Assembly: GCA_034698045.1 (NCBI GenBank)
Contig: JAQGAU010000676.1
Location: 1 to 24,978 of the forward strand
From: Paramacrobiotus richtersi
Lineage: Eukaryota; Tardigrada; Eutardigrada; Parachela; Macrobiotidae
Direction: 5' to 3'
DNA: 24,978 nt
Positions 10,658-21,192 of the stretch are shown in pieces; position 1 is the first letter of the stretch, and each line of letters starts with the position of its first letter. Under the pieces are notes generated by a model. It searched no databases. It saw only the letters and a program-made list of their open reading frames with translations, and was not told where the DNA came from. The translations under genes and the position numbers were made by a program.

Positions 10658-10749
10658 GGCTGCCTGTGCGGATTTAGGAGGATTATATTCGGTAAAGCAA
10701 TATTTTTTTGCGCCGGAGACTGCCGAATCAAATTTCAATGTTGTGACTG

Positions 10750-10756
10750 TTTTATA
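10750..10756 (-). promoter_or_regulatory. TATA box of the peritrophin gene
   Basis: The minus strand reads TATAAAA here, 93-99 bases upstream of the start codon at 10657. Transcription would be expected about 30 bases downstream, leaving a 5' UTR of roughly 60 bases. This is a motif match only. Confidence 0.5.
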
Positions 10757-11136
10757 CTAAATTTAGCGACGCTGCATTTGTGTGGCACAGGCCACAGACG
10801 AAGGTCGAACGGGGCGCGAACCTTTAATTACAGCTGCAAAATAAAAACCGCCGGTATGCCTAATATCTTGCATAATACGGCTACGAAAATGAATTTAGCA
10901 ATTTTTAATTAAGCCAATAAAGCTCGATGACCTTCGTACCAAGTTCCCAAGCATTAAATTAGAATGCTTGTTCACGTGCGGATCGTGCTAAGCGTATGTT
11001 TGACCGAATTTTAGGCGTCTGATTCCTAACTGCCAAATTAAGGGCTACACAATTGTAGTTCCTCATAGACAGTAATATGTGTGAATAATTCGTTTAGAGT
11101 CGTTCGTTGGCCTTGAATTTACAAGAGTTCAGAATT
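10757..11136. other. Intergenic region upstream of the peritrophin gene
   Basis: This is AT-rich DNA between the peritrophin promoter and the end of the first receptor gene. No open frame with domain signal, repeat or RNA gene was seen. Confidence 0.4.
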
Positions 11137-14100
11137 CTAAATAAATTTTTTGTATTCATGAAACTGTCGGGCCTGCAGCCGGATTGCGCAACCTGCAAGA
11201 AAGAATTTTAATATCACACCGCCAATGATCATTTGGTCTGGTAAAGCAACCAGTGTTAATCGTTTGGTTTCCGACAGAATTGCACACCATGCCGTAAAAA
11301 CGAAATTACAGTGCGTGCGATCTTTCGTTGAATAGCGATCACGTTTTCGAATTCCAAGACCAGTTTTTGTTTCGCAGTTTATATGTGTATCATCAACCGG
11401 ATATATTAGCATTTCTTTCTGGTTTAGTTTTGGACTAGATAAAATATTATCTTTTTCTTTACTTAATGGTTCACACGAATTCTGCGACTCTTTGTGCCCT
11501 TCACCGGCAGTAGCGGTGATTTCGGTTGGAGAAGCGGCTGACCGAGGAAGCACATGCAGCGAACCTTCGTGATCACTATCGCTCGGTATTTTGCAGTACA
11601 CCAGTCTTCGGTGACCTTTTTTCCAAACTGGTGGTGGAGACTTCTCCATGTTCAACAACTGAATTATCTCCTCAAATATCTGATTCTTGTAGAATATCGT
11701 CGTCTGCAATGAATTAACATGACACATAAGTGTTAAAGTTTTGTGTATTATATTACTGAATACCTGGATGAATACTGCTCCTGCGATCGTGACCTTCCTG
11801 CACGCAAACCTTCCACGGATGAAGTTTCTTTAAGAGTAGCAGTTTGTCGTGATACGCTCAATTGTGGGCTGTTAGGCAGTTCGCTAACCGTCATATCTGC
11901 CATTTCAATATCCACACTGGATACAACAGAATCGACACTGCCACGTTGAGATTCAATAATTTCCCTACGACGGAGACCCCTCACACGTTCAGATATGGAG
12001 AACGGCTGAACCGGCGCTGTTGTCGACTGGGATTGACCTGTTGTCGTCGGTTGTGCTGGAGACGGTTGTTTCTGCGGAAAGTACTTCACTTTCTGCGCTT
12101 TAAGCCACCGCCCACACCGGTACTGCCCGAAAACATCGGAGACTTGGGCGCGGAACTGCTGGCTGACGGTCATGTAGATGAGAAAATTGGCAGCGTAGTT
12201 GATGTACTGGCACATGAGGACGAATGGCATGGTAACCGTTTCGGGCCCCACATCGTACTGGAACGTTTTGTATGACTTTGCGATTTCCAGGATGAGGTGG
12301 AGGAGGGTGGGGAATTGAGTGGTCAAGTATAAGACGACACTGCCCATTAGAAGAAGGATGCTATTGCGCTGCTGTTGGCTGGCATTTTTCCGGCCACGTG
12401 ATTTCTTTCCCATGTCGAACTTGCTAATGCGGGTCACCACAATGGCGGTCAAGATGTTGATAATCAATAAAGCGAAGAACTGGCCGATGAAGATTGCTAC
12501 CTGTTGTTAGAAAGTGCTAAAGTTAATGAACCTGAAGAAAACGAACCATTAGCTACATTAGGAGCTACCAGAGTAACTGCATTAGCCATCAAACTACACA
12601 GTAAGTTGCTTTATCGATGTATACGTAATTCTCGATAACAAATTTCCGAAAAGCCATGGCCCGATTAGTGCGCTAGTTGCATACTGCAGCCCTCGACATA
12701 TATCGCGTACCTCGGAAGCCTTTTGGATCCTGTCCCATTCTTTATAACTATCAGACTGCTCATATTCCGGTAGACTCGACGGTTTACGCAAATGTGTGTT
12801 CGGATAAGTAAAGGCATAGTAATCGTAAACAACGAAAAACGATGCGATCCCACCTAGTATCAGCAAAGTGACCACAACAACTCGGGGATAGGCGTTTCCT
12901 TTCAGTTTTCGAAATAGGAAAGGGTTTGTAACAGCCAGCAGACGCTCCAGGGAGAACACTATTAGCGTCCTGTAAAACACAAGGATTATCCGGTCTGAGG
13001 TGTTTCTAATACTAACTTTATAGGAAGTGTTTGGAAAGGTTTCAGGTCAGTAACCGTCAGTTTAACTCTCTGAGGGCAATCCATTTTGGATCTCCACACT
13101 TCAACAAGGGACAATTATTGCACGTCACAATAACTGCATATCTCGTGCTGTATGTATTTACTTTTTTTATCGTTTTCAAACAGTCTTGAAAGAGCACCTT
13201 TTTATTCTTCCGTTTAAAGTTAATCTCAGTGTTACAGGTTAGAAAACAGAAACCCATTAAGGATTACTGGAAGTCTATAACAGTCGTGTAACTGATATGT
13301 ACCGGTACACACAGCAGGACGAATCGCGTCCTGGTAAAAAAACAATTTAAACGATGATTGTGAAAGAATAGTTTATATACAACGAATACTTATTAACTAC
13401 CAGCGGCAGGCACTACAAAGCTAAAATACGTGATGGTTGTTTCAGGATAAACAGCGGCTGACATGGAAGGATTACTCGGATAGTACTAGCTTGATAAATT
13501 CATAATGATTTTTGTTTGCTAATTTACGATCGTTTTGAGACTGCAGATTATAGTACCTAGAAAGGTGACACTTAAGAATACGACCCTCGAATCACAAAAT
13601 GGCCAGGATTTGTGCGATCCTGCAAATCGTAAAAATATACTTTAATTCAGCATTAAGTAAGTTTTGACAGGCTCGATTGATTCACAGCATTGACTCCTGT
13701 GCGTATACTTTTAAGGGAACGATCTGAGTTCGAAGTACTATGTGTAATTACCATTAACTGGAGTTATTACCAGTCGGACAAGTGGATAAACATGTCGTTC
13801 CACCATTGCTGCAATCCAAAAAATTGGTAAAAATGGTATACGAACGTTCCCGCCCATTCCTTTTTCGAAACAAGTTGGAAAATGTAGGTGGGCATGTAAA
13901 GCCATCTGCAAGAAACCATGTGTTTTAATGGCTAACAATCAGGCACTTTACATTACAATCATGATATGTAGTTGCATAAATAGTTTTCAACGTTAATTTA
14001 AGAATAAAAGCCAGCATGGTAATTAAGTGTGCTTACAAAATGAATAAATTGGCCACAGCGACAGCCATCATATACGTATTCGTACTCCCTTTGTGCTTTG

Positions 14101-14350
14101 TATGCGCAAGAACAAATATTGTTAAGGTATTCCCAACTGTACATAATAAAAGCAAAATCGGATAACAGATGTATATTATGTGAAAAAACAGCCGAACTTG
14201 TGTCCGTGTATACGGATGGTATAAGCCATAATAATCATCACCAGCTGGATTCGCTGCCGGTGATGCATTGCCCGTAGTGATATTGTTCGTCCATAATGTC
14301 GAGAATGTGATATTTCCAAGCGTGTAAATGGACGTATCATTTCTATTCAT
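11137..14350 (-). CDS. Divergent rhodopsin-like G-protein-coupled receptor (~633 aa)
   Basis: Minus-strand exons: 14350-14037, 13905-13771, 12969-12711, 12500-11757, 11703-11310, 11192-11137; 1902 nt in frame. The extracellular N-terminus has four Asn glycosylation sequons (N4, N13, N23, N28). TM1 has the GN motif (73-74). TM2 is about 93-117 and TM3 ends in FSLERLLAVTNPF, with ERL in place of DRY. TM4 is YPRVVVVTLLILGGIASFF; TM5 is about 237-259; TM6 is about 281-307 and lacks CWxP; TM7 ends NFLIY (341-345) in place of NPxxY. I see no Cys at the usual TM3 position. The long tail is Ser/Thr-rich. Uncertain points: the donor at 12711 (one alternative keeps about 37 more residues), whether 11309-11193 is spliced (retention is in frame), and whether translation instead stops at 11748. 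The ligand is unknown; the TM3 region recalls invertebrate peptide receptors. Confidence 0.8.
12970..13770 (-). other. Second intron of the first receptor gene
   Basis: This is about 0.8 kb between the exon encoding ECL1 and the start of TM3 (13905-13771) and the exon completing TM3 through ECL2 (12969-12711). The join restores SDWTLIVFSLER in frame through a phase-2 codon. No further exon, repeat or RNA gene was recognised. Confidence 0.5.
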
Positions 14351-15410
14351 GATGATTGTTTCTCGGATAATTTATCACCGAAATTGTTGCCTTCATCATG
14401 CAAACACTGTATAAGATGACAAAATATTCAAATAATAGCTGAACATCTGGGATATTGAGGAAAGGGGAAAGAAACTGATGTGATGTGATGAGGAATGAAA
14501 AAATGGGAAATGTCGGACAGATGATCGACAGAGTCCCAAATCGCAGACTCTCGAAAAATAAGCCATACTGCGACTTTTACTAGCGTGATGCTGACGTTGG
14601 AGACTTTATAATTATTAAAAATGTCATGATAGGCTCAGATACAGAGACACACAAAACAAACCTGTTTGTTTCGGTAAATCAAAATACATAGTTTGTCTGA
14701 AAAGTAAATCTTGGATGTTTTGAAACTGTCGCGTTTTGTAGTTAATGATGCGATGAAAACCAGTCTTGTTTTGATACAATGCTGTTCTGGAAAGCATTTT
14801 ATGGAAAACAATCATGACATGCTTTCGGTTACCATATAAGAAAATTTAAAAGCCGTCACGCTCAAAAAATCATTAGCTCGTTTGGTTATTGTTCAGTTGG
14901 TTTATGACAGCAAATTTGCGAGATAATATGCTGAACCATAAAATTAAGTACCGATCTATCTCCACAAAACACAGGTAATAAGCGGTGACTGGGATATATC
15001 TAGTTAGTTCCGGCTGGAATTAGACACTGTACCAATGCCGGTTGCTGTTAACGTTATGCGATACTTGGGAAACAATGCTAAATTAAGCCATCAATTTGGG
15101 GAAGAACAGGTTCCATGATGATGATGTATCCGTGACTTTTGAATGGCCGAATGGTATAATCAACGCAAATTGCGCGATATCATAATTATACTAATGAGAG
15201 GATTAGCGTTACTAGGTGCGGGCACTGACGGACCGAAAGCGAGCCGAAAAAGTGACAAACATTGTTCAGTACCTCTTTAACTGGCACGAAAGAAACTTTG
15301 GTCATCAGTAGAATACGGCTGAAATTTGCTGTATGGGTTCGCGAACACATAGAATTTATTGATGGTTGAAAATCGGCCAACATTTCGGGAAACGACAGCA
15401 ATAAAACTGT
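14351..15410. other. Intergenic region upstream of the first receptor gene
   Basis: No gene is supported here. Short open frames on the minus strand near 14624-14815 and 15186-15416 have no domain or splice support. The right end runs into the pseudogenised copy that begins at 15411. Confidence 0.4.
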
Positions 15411-15714
15411 TGACAATGTTTTCGATTTCGGGGTGAGTTTTCTACTTTCTTAATGTAATTACATTAAGTTATATAAAAGTTATGACTGTTAGTGTTCCTG
15501 TAAAATATTAGTCACAAATATATGCTGTTTTCTTGAGAATGCCACCTTGATGTCCATTCTGCCTGTACGAAAATTGGTCATGTTTACGTTCAGTGATACT
15601 GACGCAATTTGTATAATATTTTAACTGCTGTAATTCATGCTGCCCCAGTCGAGTGTATTTTCGGGTTTCCGACAGCGAATCGACTGTGATAATCTCTGAA
15701 AATGCTGCAAAACA
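15411..15714 (+). pseudogene. Truncated copy of the dermatopontin-like gene
   Basis: Two blocks match that gene in order and orientation. 15411-15505 matches 7755-7840: the exon encoding D-S/N-VFDFG, its donor (GTGAGT here) and the following intron with its TTATGACTGTTAGTGTT core. 15656-15714 matches about 8362-8418, around the RVDSDNLYKCC exon. The parent exons between (7864-8210) are missing. In the second block the Tyr codon of NLYKCC is replaced by TGA, and a TAA follows shortly after. The upstream acceptor of the first block is not preserved. The piece is therefore non-coding debris from duplication. Confidence 0.7.
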
Positions 15715-16007
15715 CTTAGTTAATACGGAGGACTACGCGGGGTCTCTGCAACACTCTCGTATTCCTCCGAGAACAATCACAACACCTGCCTGGCTCTGCT
15801 AAGCGCATTACATTTTAGCACAACACATAAAGAAAATTACAAAGTATTTGGTGAATCGAAAGCTGTGAATGTGATGTTTGCTTGTGCTCACGCAACAACA
15901 ATGGCACGGCATGTTTATGTGCCGTGCTCTAGCATAGCAAGTTAACAATCGAAGTCGAACTTCAATGCTGCGTCTTTCCTTCCGTTCGTTCGACTGCCAC
16001 TGTTGAT
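15715..16007. other. Intergenic region downstream of the BTB gene
   Basis: No gene is seen. A short hairpin with 8-bp arms (GCACGGCA / TGCCGTGC, 8-base loop) lies near 15905-15930, about 80 bases past the BTB gene stop codon on its 3' side. It may be chance or a 3' UTR structure. Confidence 0.3.
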
Positions 16008-19000
16008 TTAGTCCGACAAATTCTCGTGACCAGCATTCGGTTTTATCGAATTTCTTGAACGAATGCAGGACATCGGCACTATTGCCTTGCCGATGCGAAT
16101 GCGCTGTTCGCCACCTTCCCGATTGTCCTGATACATATCATCCCAGTTGTACTCTTGCTCTTGATAACTGTTGTAAAGTCTATCATCCCAGTTGTCTGGT
16201 TTTACATTCTCCAAGATACTGTGTACTATATTCAGCGGTTTCACATTGACCAAGATGTTTGGTTCTCCATTCGCTCCTACTTTCGACGAGGTGTCCAGCG
16301 CTCTTTTAACTGCGTTCCACCTCTGTGGCACGTTTTTCTTGGCATACCAGAGAAACAGGTCGCTGACTTCATCCGCTGACAGCAAATTTGACTGCAAAGT
16401 AATCGCCCTCATTGTTAAGCGTCAGAATTCAAGGATTCGCAAATATAGTTTTTTCTCAAAGTATTGTTAGTTCCGTTTTGTTTAACACATGGACAGTTTT
16501 CTGCGCCTTATTCATTTCGAAAGAGTAATGTCAATACCTCCACTGCTGCAGCAGTTTCTTCTTGTGTCATCACTGGAAATCTGATAACTCGGAGCACTTC
16601 GCCCAGTATAATTCGGTGATTTGTACCACAATCTTCGATGCCTTTTTCTCTGCATTGATTGCTGGCCCATCTGAAAAATTAATATCGTCAGACGTTGAAC
16701 GTACAGATAGATTTCAAAGAAAAAATGCCGCACCGAGGACTCGTTTCACACACCGACACAAGCGTTGCCATGCTAACTACCTACTAGGATATATTCCGGG
16801 GTCATTACACGTTGACGTAATTCCGGTTTTGTAGCATATCAGTCTTACAAGAAACACCTTCGGCTGCCGCCTCAGGGTTTCTTGGGATCCATATTCAGAA
16901 TCGATTCACAAACCTATTATTCAGTTGGTAACTGGTTTCATTCGGACACTTGCCCAGTGCCACCAGCTAATAATCGCTTTTACCCGAACACTCCTGCGCC
17001 AGTTGATTTCGCAATTTTTGGCTGATTTCGTAATTTGACCGCGCCCATTTAGAACCATCTGGTTATTTGACGTCACTCGGCAAAAGTATACTCGTACGGA
17101 TGAAACTGATTATCAATGGGTCCGAGAACAGTGCCCAGATGAAACCGAATACTGAATGAGCTCCGACAAATGTATCAGGATGACCTTCAAATTGTGTCGC
17201 TAGAGGGATCTCGGTTGAAATGTTTTTTTGTGCGGGTAACATTTAGACCTTTCGCCACCGTCGGAATTGTCACTTTTGGGTTCTCACAGATGATCGCTCG
17301 GTTTGATCGGCGGTCTCGAACATGTACATAGCTAAACCTTGGTTCTGCCCAGAAAGAACTTTTCGGTTTGATCGGCAGCTGTAGAAGTGAGATAATTAGA
17401 CATCCTTTCAGTTTTAGGGCTTTCGTTTTATTTTATTCGTTAAGTGTTTCTTGACAATCTAGGCTGATTTGGACCTTTGGTTGAACATTTACGTGGAATA
17501 TTGGTTTTAGCAAAACAATGTTTCAATTCTCTTGTGATAAGCATACTTTGCTCACTAGTTGTGCTCTAAAACGATATTTCGGTTTGATCGACGGTTCTCA
17601 ACCGTCCGTTCCAAACCTTTTCTAAAGTGTCCGATTCGGTTCTGAGCGCTTTTGAATGGCTTTTCTTGGTTAGTTGTTTCCTGGGTTTGCTCGAGAACTT
17701 GTTGCTATTTTCGTTTGCACGTTTTCGGATTTTGATTTGGCGAGCCCAGTCAAAAAAAACTTTTTATTCTGTTGATTTTGGTCAGCTAAGCGGTCAATTT
17801 TTCTCGAGTCTTGTTGAACACTGAATTTATTATCTGCATTAAACGAACTAAGATTTTTCGATGTTTTTAAAAATGCGACCAATTTGGCAAAGCACTTTAT
17901 CGTTGACCGCGCTTCCAAATTGGCCGAGTTTTATTCGGGAACATTGTTTCGCTGTTTCGTTCGTCGTCCAGCTCAAACTGAATCATGTGTAGGCAACGTA
18001 CGGCAAATCACACTCCGTTCTGAGCACTTCTAAATGCATGCAGGTTTCCTATTTACCATTTTTGGGATTCTTAGTTTCCTGCAAATGTCCAGGCGACCTG
18101 TAGAAGATTGTTCCTAATAGCACGGATTCTTCCGGGAAGAACTTCTTTGGGTAGGAAAAAATTATACTGCTTCGAATGTTTGGAATTCGGACTTCGCTTC
18201 GGGTCATACGCAAATGTCGGTGCCTTTCATCGGTCACACCTGCTACTTTGAGCTACTGCTACGTTGAAATCAGCTACTGTGAGACCGATGATGATGATAA
18301 TTTTGGACGACGTTATGTGGCTAGTGTTTAGTGATCATGACTAGGAAGGGAACGCATTTTCTAATCCAAAAAGTGAAATTGTTTAATTGGATGGACAGTT
18401 TTTTGTTTACGTTTTGTTCCGCGTTGTGTTCGTATTATTAGGAATAGCCGACAGATCGCTAAACATTCTCAGCTTCTTTAACCGCTCTTTTGCTTGTACT
18501 GTAACAAAACTTCTAAAGCGCAAACAGAATATTCTTTTCTTGCCTTGGCTTTTAAAACTGAACTCATGTTCAGCTCATATTTTTTTGGTCAGTTGTTTAG
18601 TTTATACCTTCATTTTCTCAGCAACCCTATCTTTAAAGTAAAGAGACTTTCAAGGTGACCTTGAAGAGGAATCGGCGAAATTACTTTGATCGCGCGTTTA
18701 ACGCCGAATGAAATAATTCGAAACAAAATGTCATGTGACGCAGTTTTCGACTATGGGGAATCCGAATATGACATTGGTTTTCCGCTGTAGTTTCTGGTTA
18801 GTCAGATTTTGATGTTACGGGGCGGCCGCGCGTATTATAGATCTAAATTCTAGATACCGTAGTCACCGTCCTGTAAGTGTCTTTAAACTGCACGTCTACC
18901 TTGTTGCTGCCGTATACACATTCACTTCCAGGACACGCAGTGTATCGCGGCATAAAACTGATTGTAAAACGTCCAAATCAATTTGCAGAAAGTCCTCAGA

Positions 19001-19957
19001 CTGAAGCACTGTGGTTCCTTCTCTGTCAATTAGGTCCATGCAAAGCTGCTGCATGTCTTCTTCAGCATAATGATGAGCCTACTAAGACAAAGTTTCCATA
19101 GTGCTAGAATGCTTACCGACCACAAATCACTGCAACACAAACGCCCAAAAGTTCCACATAAAAACTTCGTTGTATTTACCTGGGCAAGCCAGTAGACACA
19201 GTTCTCTACCGTAACGCTCTTCTTCAAGTACTCTAGAGCTGCGTTCTTCAGGGTGCATACGCCATATTTCTTAGCCGCGTATAGTGTTGGGAAGGCCGTA
19301 GTGGTATCAAACGGCCCTATCTGGTCCTGGTAGATGTATCTACCAAAAAACGTTAACATGTAACAAGTATAGTCCCTAAGTATTATGGCTCCCCAACGAT
19401 CTACTCCACGGAAGTCATTTAATAGCACACTACAGCACTGTAGCACCCTCCCTGCGATGAAATGTTATTGCCGGTTACAGACGCGCGATCTTGCAGATAC
19501 GTATCACCTATGTAACGCAAACCTCAGCATGATCCGAAATGCTTCCAAATCAATATCGATAATGGGCACAGTGGACCTGGTTTCTGGCATGCTCCCAAAA
19601 AACATGGTTTCGAATACAGAGCTACCCATCGCCAGCATGCATCTACGTCGGAATACAAAAGAAAATGTTTGTGCATTTTACAACAATTCGACTGGTACGC
19701 AGTGAGCGGCATGCCACATTACATGCTATATATATGTATTCCCAATCCCGACCGCTTATCAACTTGAAGAATTTAGATTGATAAACGTACTTATGTGCCT
19801 TTACATTGGTCACAGTTCCACCATCCGAATGAAACTGAAACGCAATGTCCGTAAAAGCCTCTGTGGATAGAGCGTGTTTGGCCCGGTCTGCAACAGTTGT
19901 TGTCTGGCCTTGCCATCCCCAAACGCTGTCTTCGGTAGAGCATTCTGGTTCTGACAT
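16008..19957 (-). CDS. BTB-BACK protein, BTBD6-like, without PHR domain (380 aa)
   Basis: Minus-strand exons: 19957-19791, 19642-19523, 19339-19180, 19078-18900, 16670-16538, 16391-16008; 1143 nt, every junction in phase. The BTB/POZ fold covers about 37-140: FTDIAFQF, AHKCMLAMGSSVFETMFFGS, then VPIIDIDLEAFRIMLRYIY and LYAAKKYGV. The BACK domain follows (about 148-276): LCMDLID, SEDFLQIDLDVLQSVL, CRDTLRVLEVNVYTAATRWA, LGEVLRVIRFPVMTQEE and LLSADEVSDLFLWY. BTBD6-type proteins are usually cullin-3 ubiquitin-ligase adaptors with a C-terminal PHR domain. Here that is replaced by about 104 polar residues (277-380) with NVKP twice and NWDD twice. The start is the first in-frame ATG (MSEPEC). Exon 4 uses the second of two adjacent AGs (TTAGTAG|GCT), which avoids a stop. 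Confidence 0.9.
16671..18899 (-). other. 2.2-kb fourth intron of the BTB gene
   Basis: The intron splits the BACK domain at AATR|WA and is far longer than its neighbours. It carries three copies of TCGGTTTGATCG (17298, 17363, 17579) and two related stretches beginning GTTCTGAGC (about 17640 and 18018). No in-phase exon or transposase-like frame was recognised. The repeats suggest old mobile-element debris. Confidence 0.55.
17298..17595 (+). repeat. Three dispersed copies of TCGGTTTGATCGRCRG
   Basis: Near-identical 16-mers start at 17298, 17363 and 17579, differing only at the last few bases. Spacings of 65 and 216 bp rule out a simple tandem array. They lie in the large BTB intron and have no known function to me. 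Confidence 0.55.
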
Positions 19958-20320
19958 TTTCCCGAGAACCGGAACTGTGGTCTGAATTGGTACTGTGGCA
20001 GATAAAACGTAGCATAACAAGAATGTGTTGCCGTTTCTGTAGAAGTATGTACGATAAGCCTAAAATCTAAATGTTACTGCTTGCGACTGTGCTAATCAGT
20101 CTAACATTGTGATATTCTTCGACGATAACAGCAAAAGACAGGAACTGAAATATCAAAATGATAGATACTCTTGTTACTAATCATCGTATCTATTGCCCTG
20201 TGATCTACAGGCGCCCAACATCGAAACCAGCTTTTTATTACGATAATAATACAATGAAGGAATCGGAATGTTATCAATGTTGCAAAATTAATGATGCAGC
20301 CTCCATCAGTTTAAGGCGCG

Positions 20321-20384
20321 CCGACAGTTGGTCCCAGCGACAGTTCGTCCCGGCCTGTCTGGTCCCCGGTACATTTCGTTCCAC
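20321..20384 (+). repeat. Decaying 16-bp tandem repeat (GACAGTTSGTCCC)
   Basis: Four consecutive 16-base units begin at 20321, 20337, 20353 and 20369. Units 1 and 2 share CGACAGTT-GTCCC; units 3 and 4 are increasingly diverged. Further GTCCC-like motifs continue to about 20410. It is a minisatellite-like array in a non-coding gap. Confidence 0.5.
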
Positions 20385-20493
20385 TTTCGCGCGTTGCCCA
20401 ACTTGTCCCGAAGTACAGTTAAAATATGAACGTGGGTACAGTGGTTTCCTGTTCCATTCAGCCTTTATCTTTACTGACCTTGTCTTATTGTTA

Positions 20494-20550
20494 CGTTTTC
20501 AGACGGCGAATTGACAGCGATAATCTCTACAAATACTGCAAAAAACCGAA
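20494..20550 (+). pseudogene. Single-exon fragment of the dermatopontin-like gene
   Basis: This matches 8372-8428 of the dermatopontin-like gene; 20508-20549 differs at 6 of 42 positions by my count. It would encode RIDSDNLYKYC, where the parent has RVDSDNLYKCC, so the first Cys of the pair is changed to Tyr. The frame stays open for about 18 more codons but no other exons of the gene lie nearby. A TTTTCAG acceptor-like site precedes it in a different phase from the parent. It is probably a relic, less damaged than the copy at 15.4 kb. Confidence 0.6.
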
Positions 20551-20805
20551 TGAAGACACCAGTCTGAAAAACCGCTTGAGAACTTAAGTGGTTAACACTA
20601 GGGTGTGACACACTAGGGTCACACTGTTTGTGAGTCATGATCAGAGTGTATGCGTGTACTAAGCTGGTAGGAGGAAAATTACGTATGCATTTGGTTGTGT
20701 TGTTCGGTTTTCTGCATTAGATCGCGAGATAGTTGACGCCTTTTCTCTGTAGCCAAATCGCTGCATATAATAAGCAGAAGCAAGCCGAGAAGGCGGCGAA
20801 TGTGG

Positions 20806-20994
20806 TCAACAGTCCCGAGTTTTGACAGCGACAGAACGTGCGATAGCGAATCCCTGCAGGAGATTTCGATTTGAACAAACCGAAAAGATGTCTTGTGTGT
20901 GTATGTATCGTAGTTTTGCAACGTTGCCTTGATAGCCGGAATCTCGTTGAACTTTTTTCTCCATTTGATCGTACTTTTGCACAGACCATGCCAT
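20806..20994 (-). CDS. Possible small ORF, uncertain
   Basis: A 62-codon frame begins with MAWSVQKYDQMEKK on the minus strand. Downstream, after an acceptor-like CTCCTGCAG (ending at about 20855), another frame encodes a hydrophobic helix followed by WLQRKGVNYLAI and a stop. The two parts could be exons of a small membrane protein, but I find no good GT donor to join them. I do not recognise a family and it may be fortuitous. Confidence 0.15.
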   Translation of the reverse strand: MAWSVQKYDQMEKKVQRDSGYQGNVAKLRYIHTQDIFSVCSNRNLLQGFAIARSVAVKTRDC

Positions 20995-21192
20995 CCGAGA
21001 AAAGTTTAGTTTTTTTTAGCTGTTTGTGTAAGTATGTGATAATAATGACGCGGCATGAATGTTCTTTTGATTGTTGTCAGCCTTGTTGTTGTAATCACAT
21101 CTCGGCAGAACCTTGACACACCATATAAAACTTCACATCGACAGACCGCAAGAAAAAACATTAATGTGCTCTGCGCCGTTGTACACGCTCTG

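Larger units (their letters stand above)
19958..21192. other. Intergenic region between the BTB gene and the second receptor
   Basis: Apart from the 16-bp tandem repeat (20321-20384), the dermatopontin-like fragment (20494-20550) and a doubtful small ORF (20806-20994), nothing is recognised. The BTB gene promoter should lie just right of 19957, but I see no clear TATA box. Confidence 0.4.

Noticed and set aside
11862..12275. 137-codon plus-strand frame opposite the receptor
   Set aside because: Antisense shadow of the TM5-TM7 exon, which carries the recognisable receptor motifs.
15905..15930. Short hairpin resembling a bacterial-type terminator
   Set aside because: The surrounding genes are clearly spliced eukaryotic genes, and an 8-bp stem with no T-tract is not evidence of termination.
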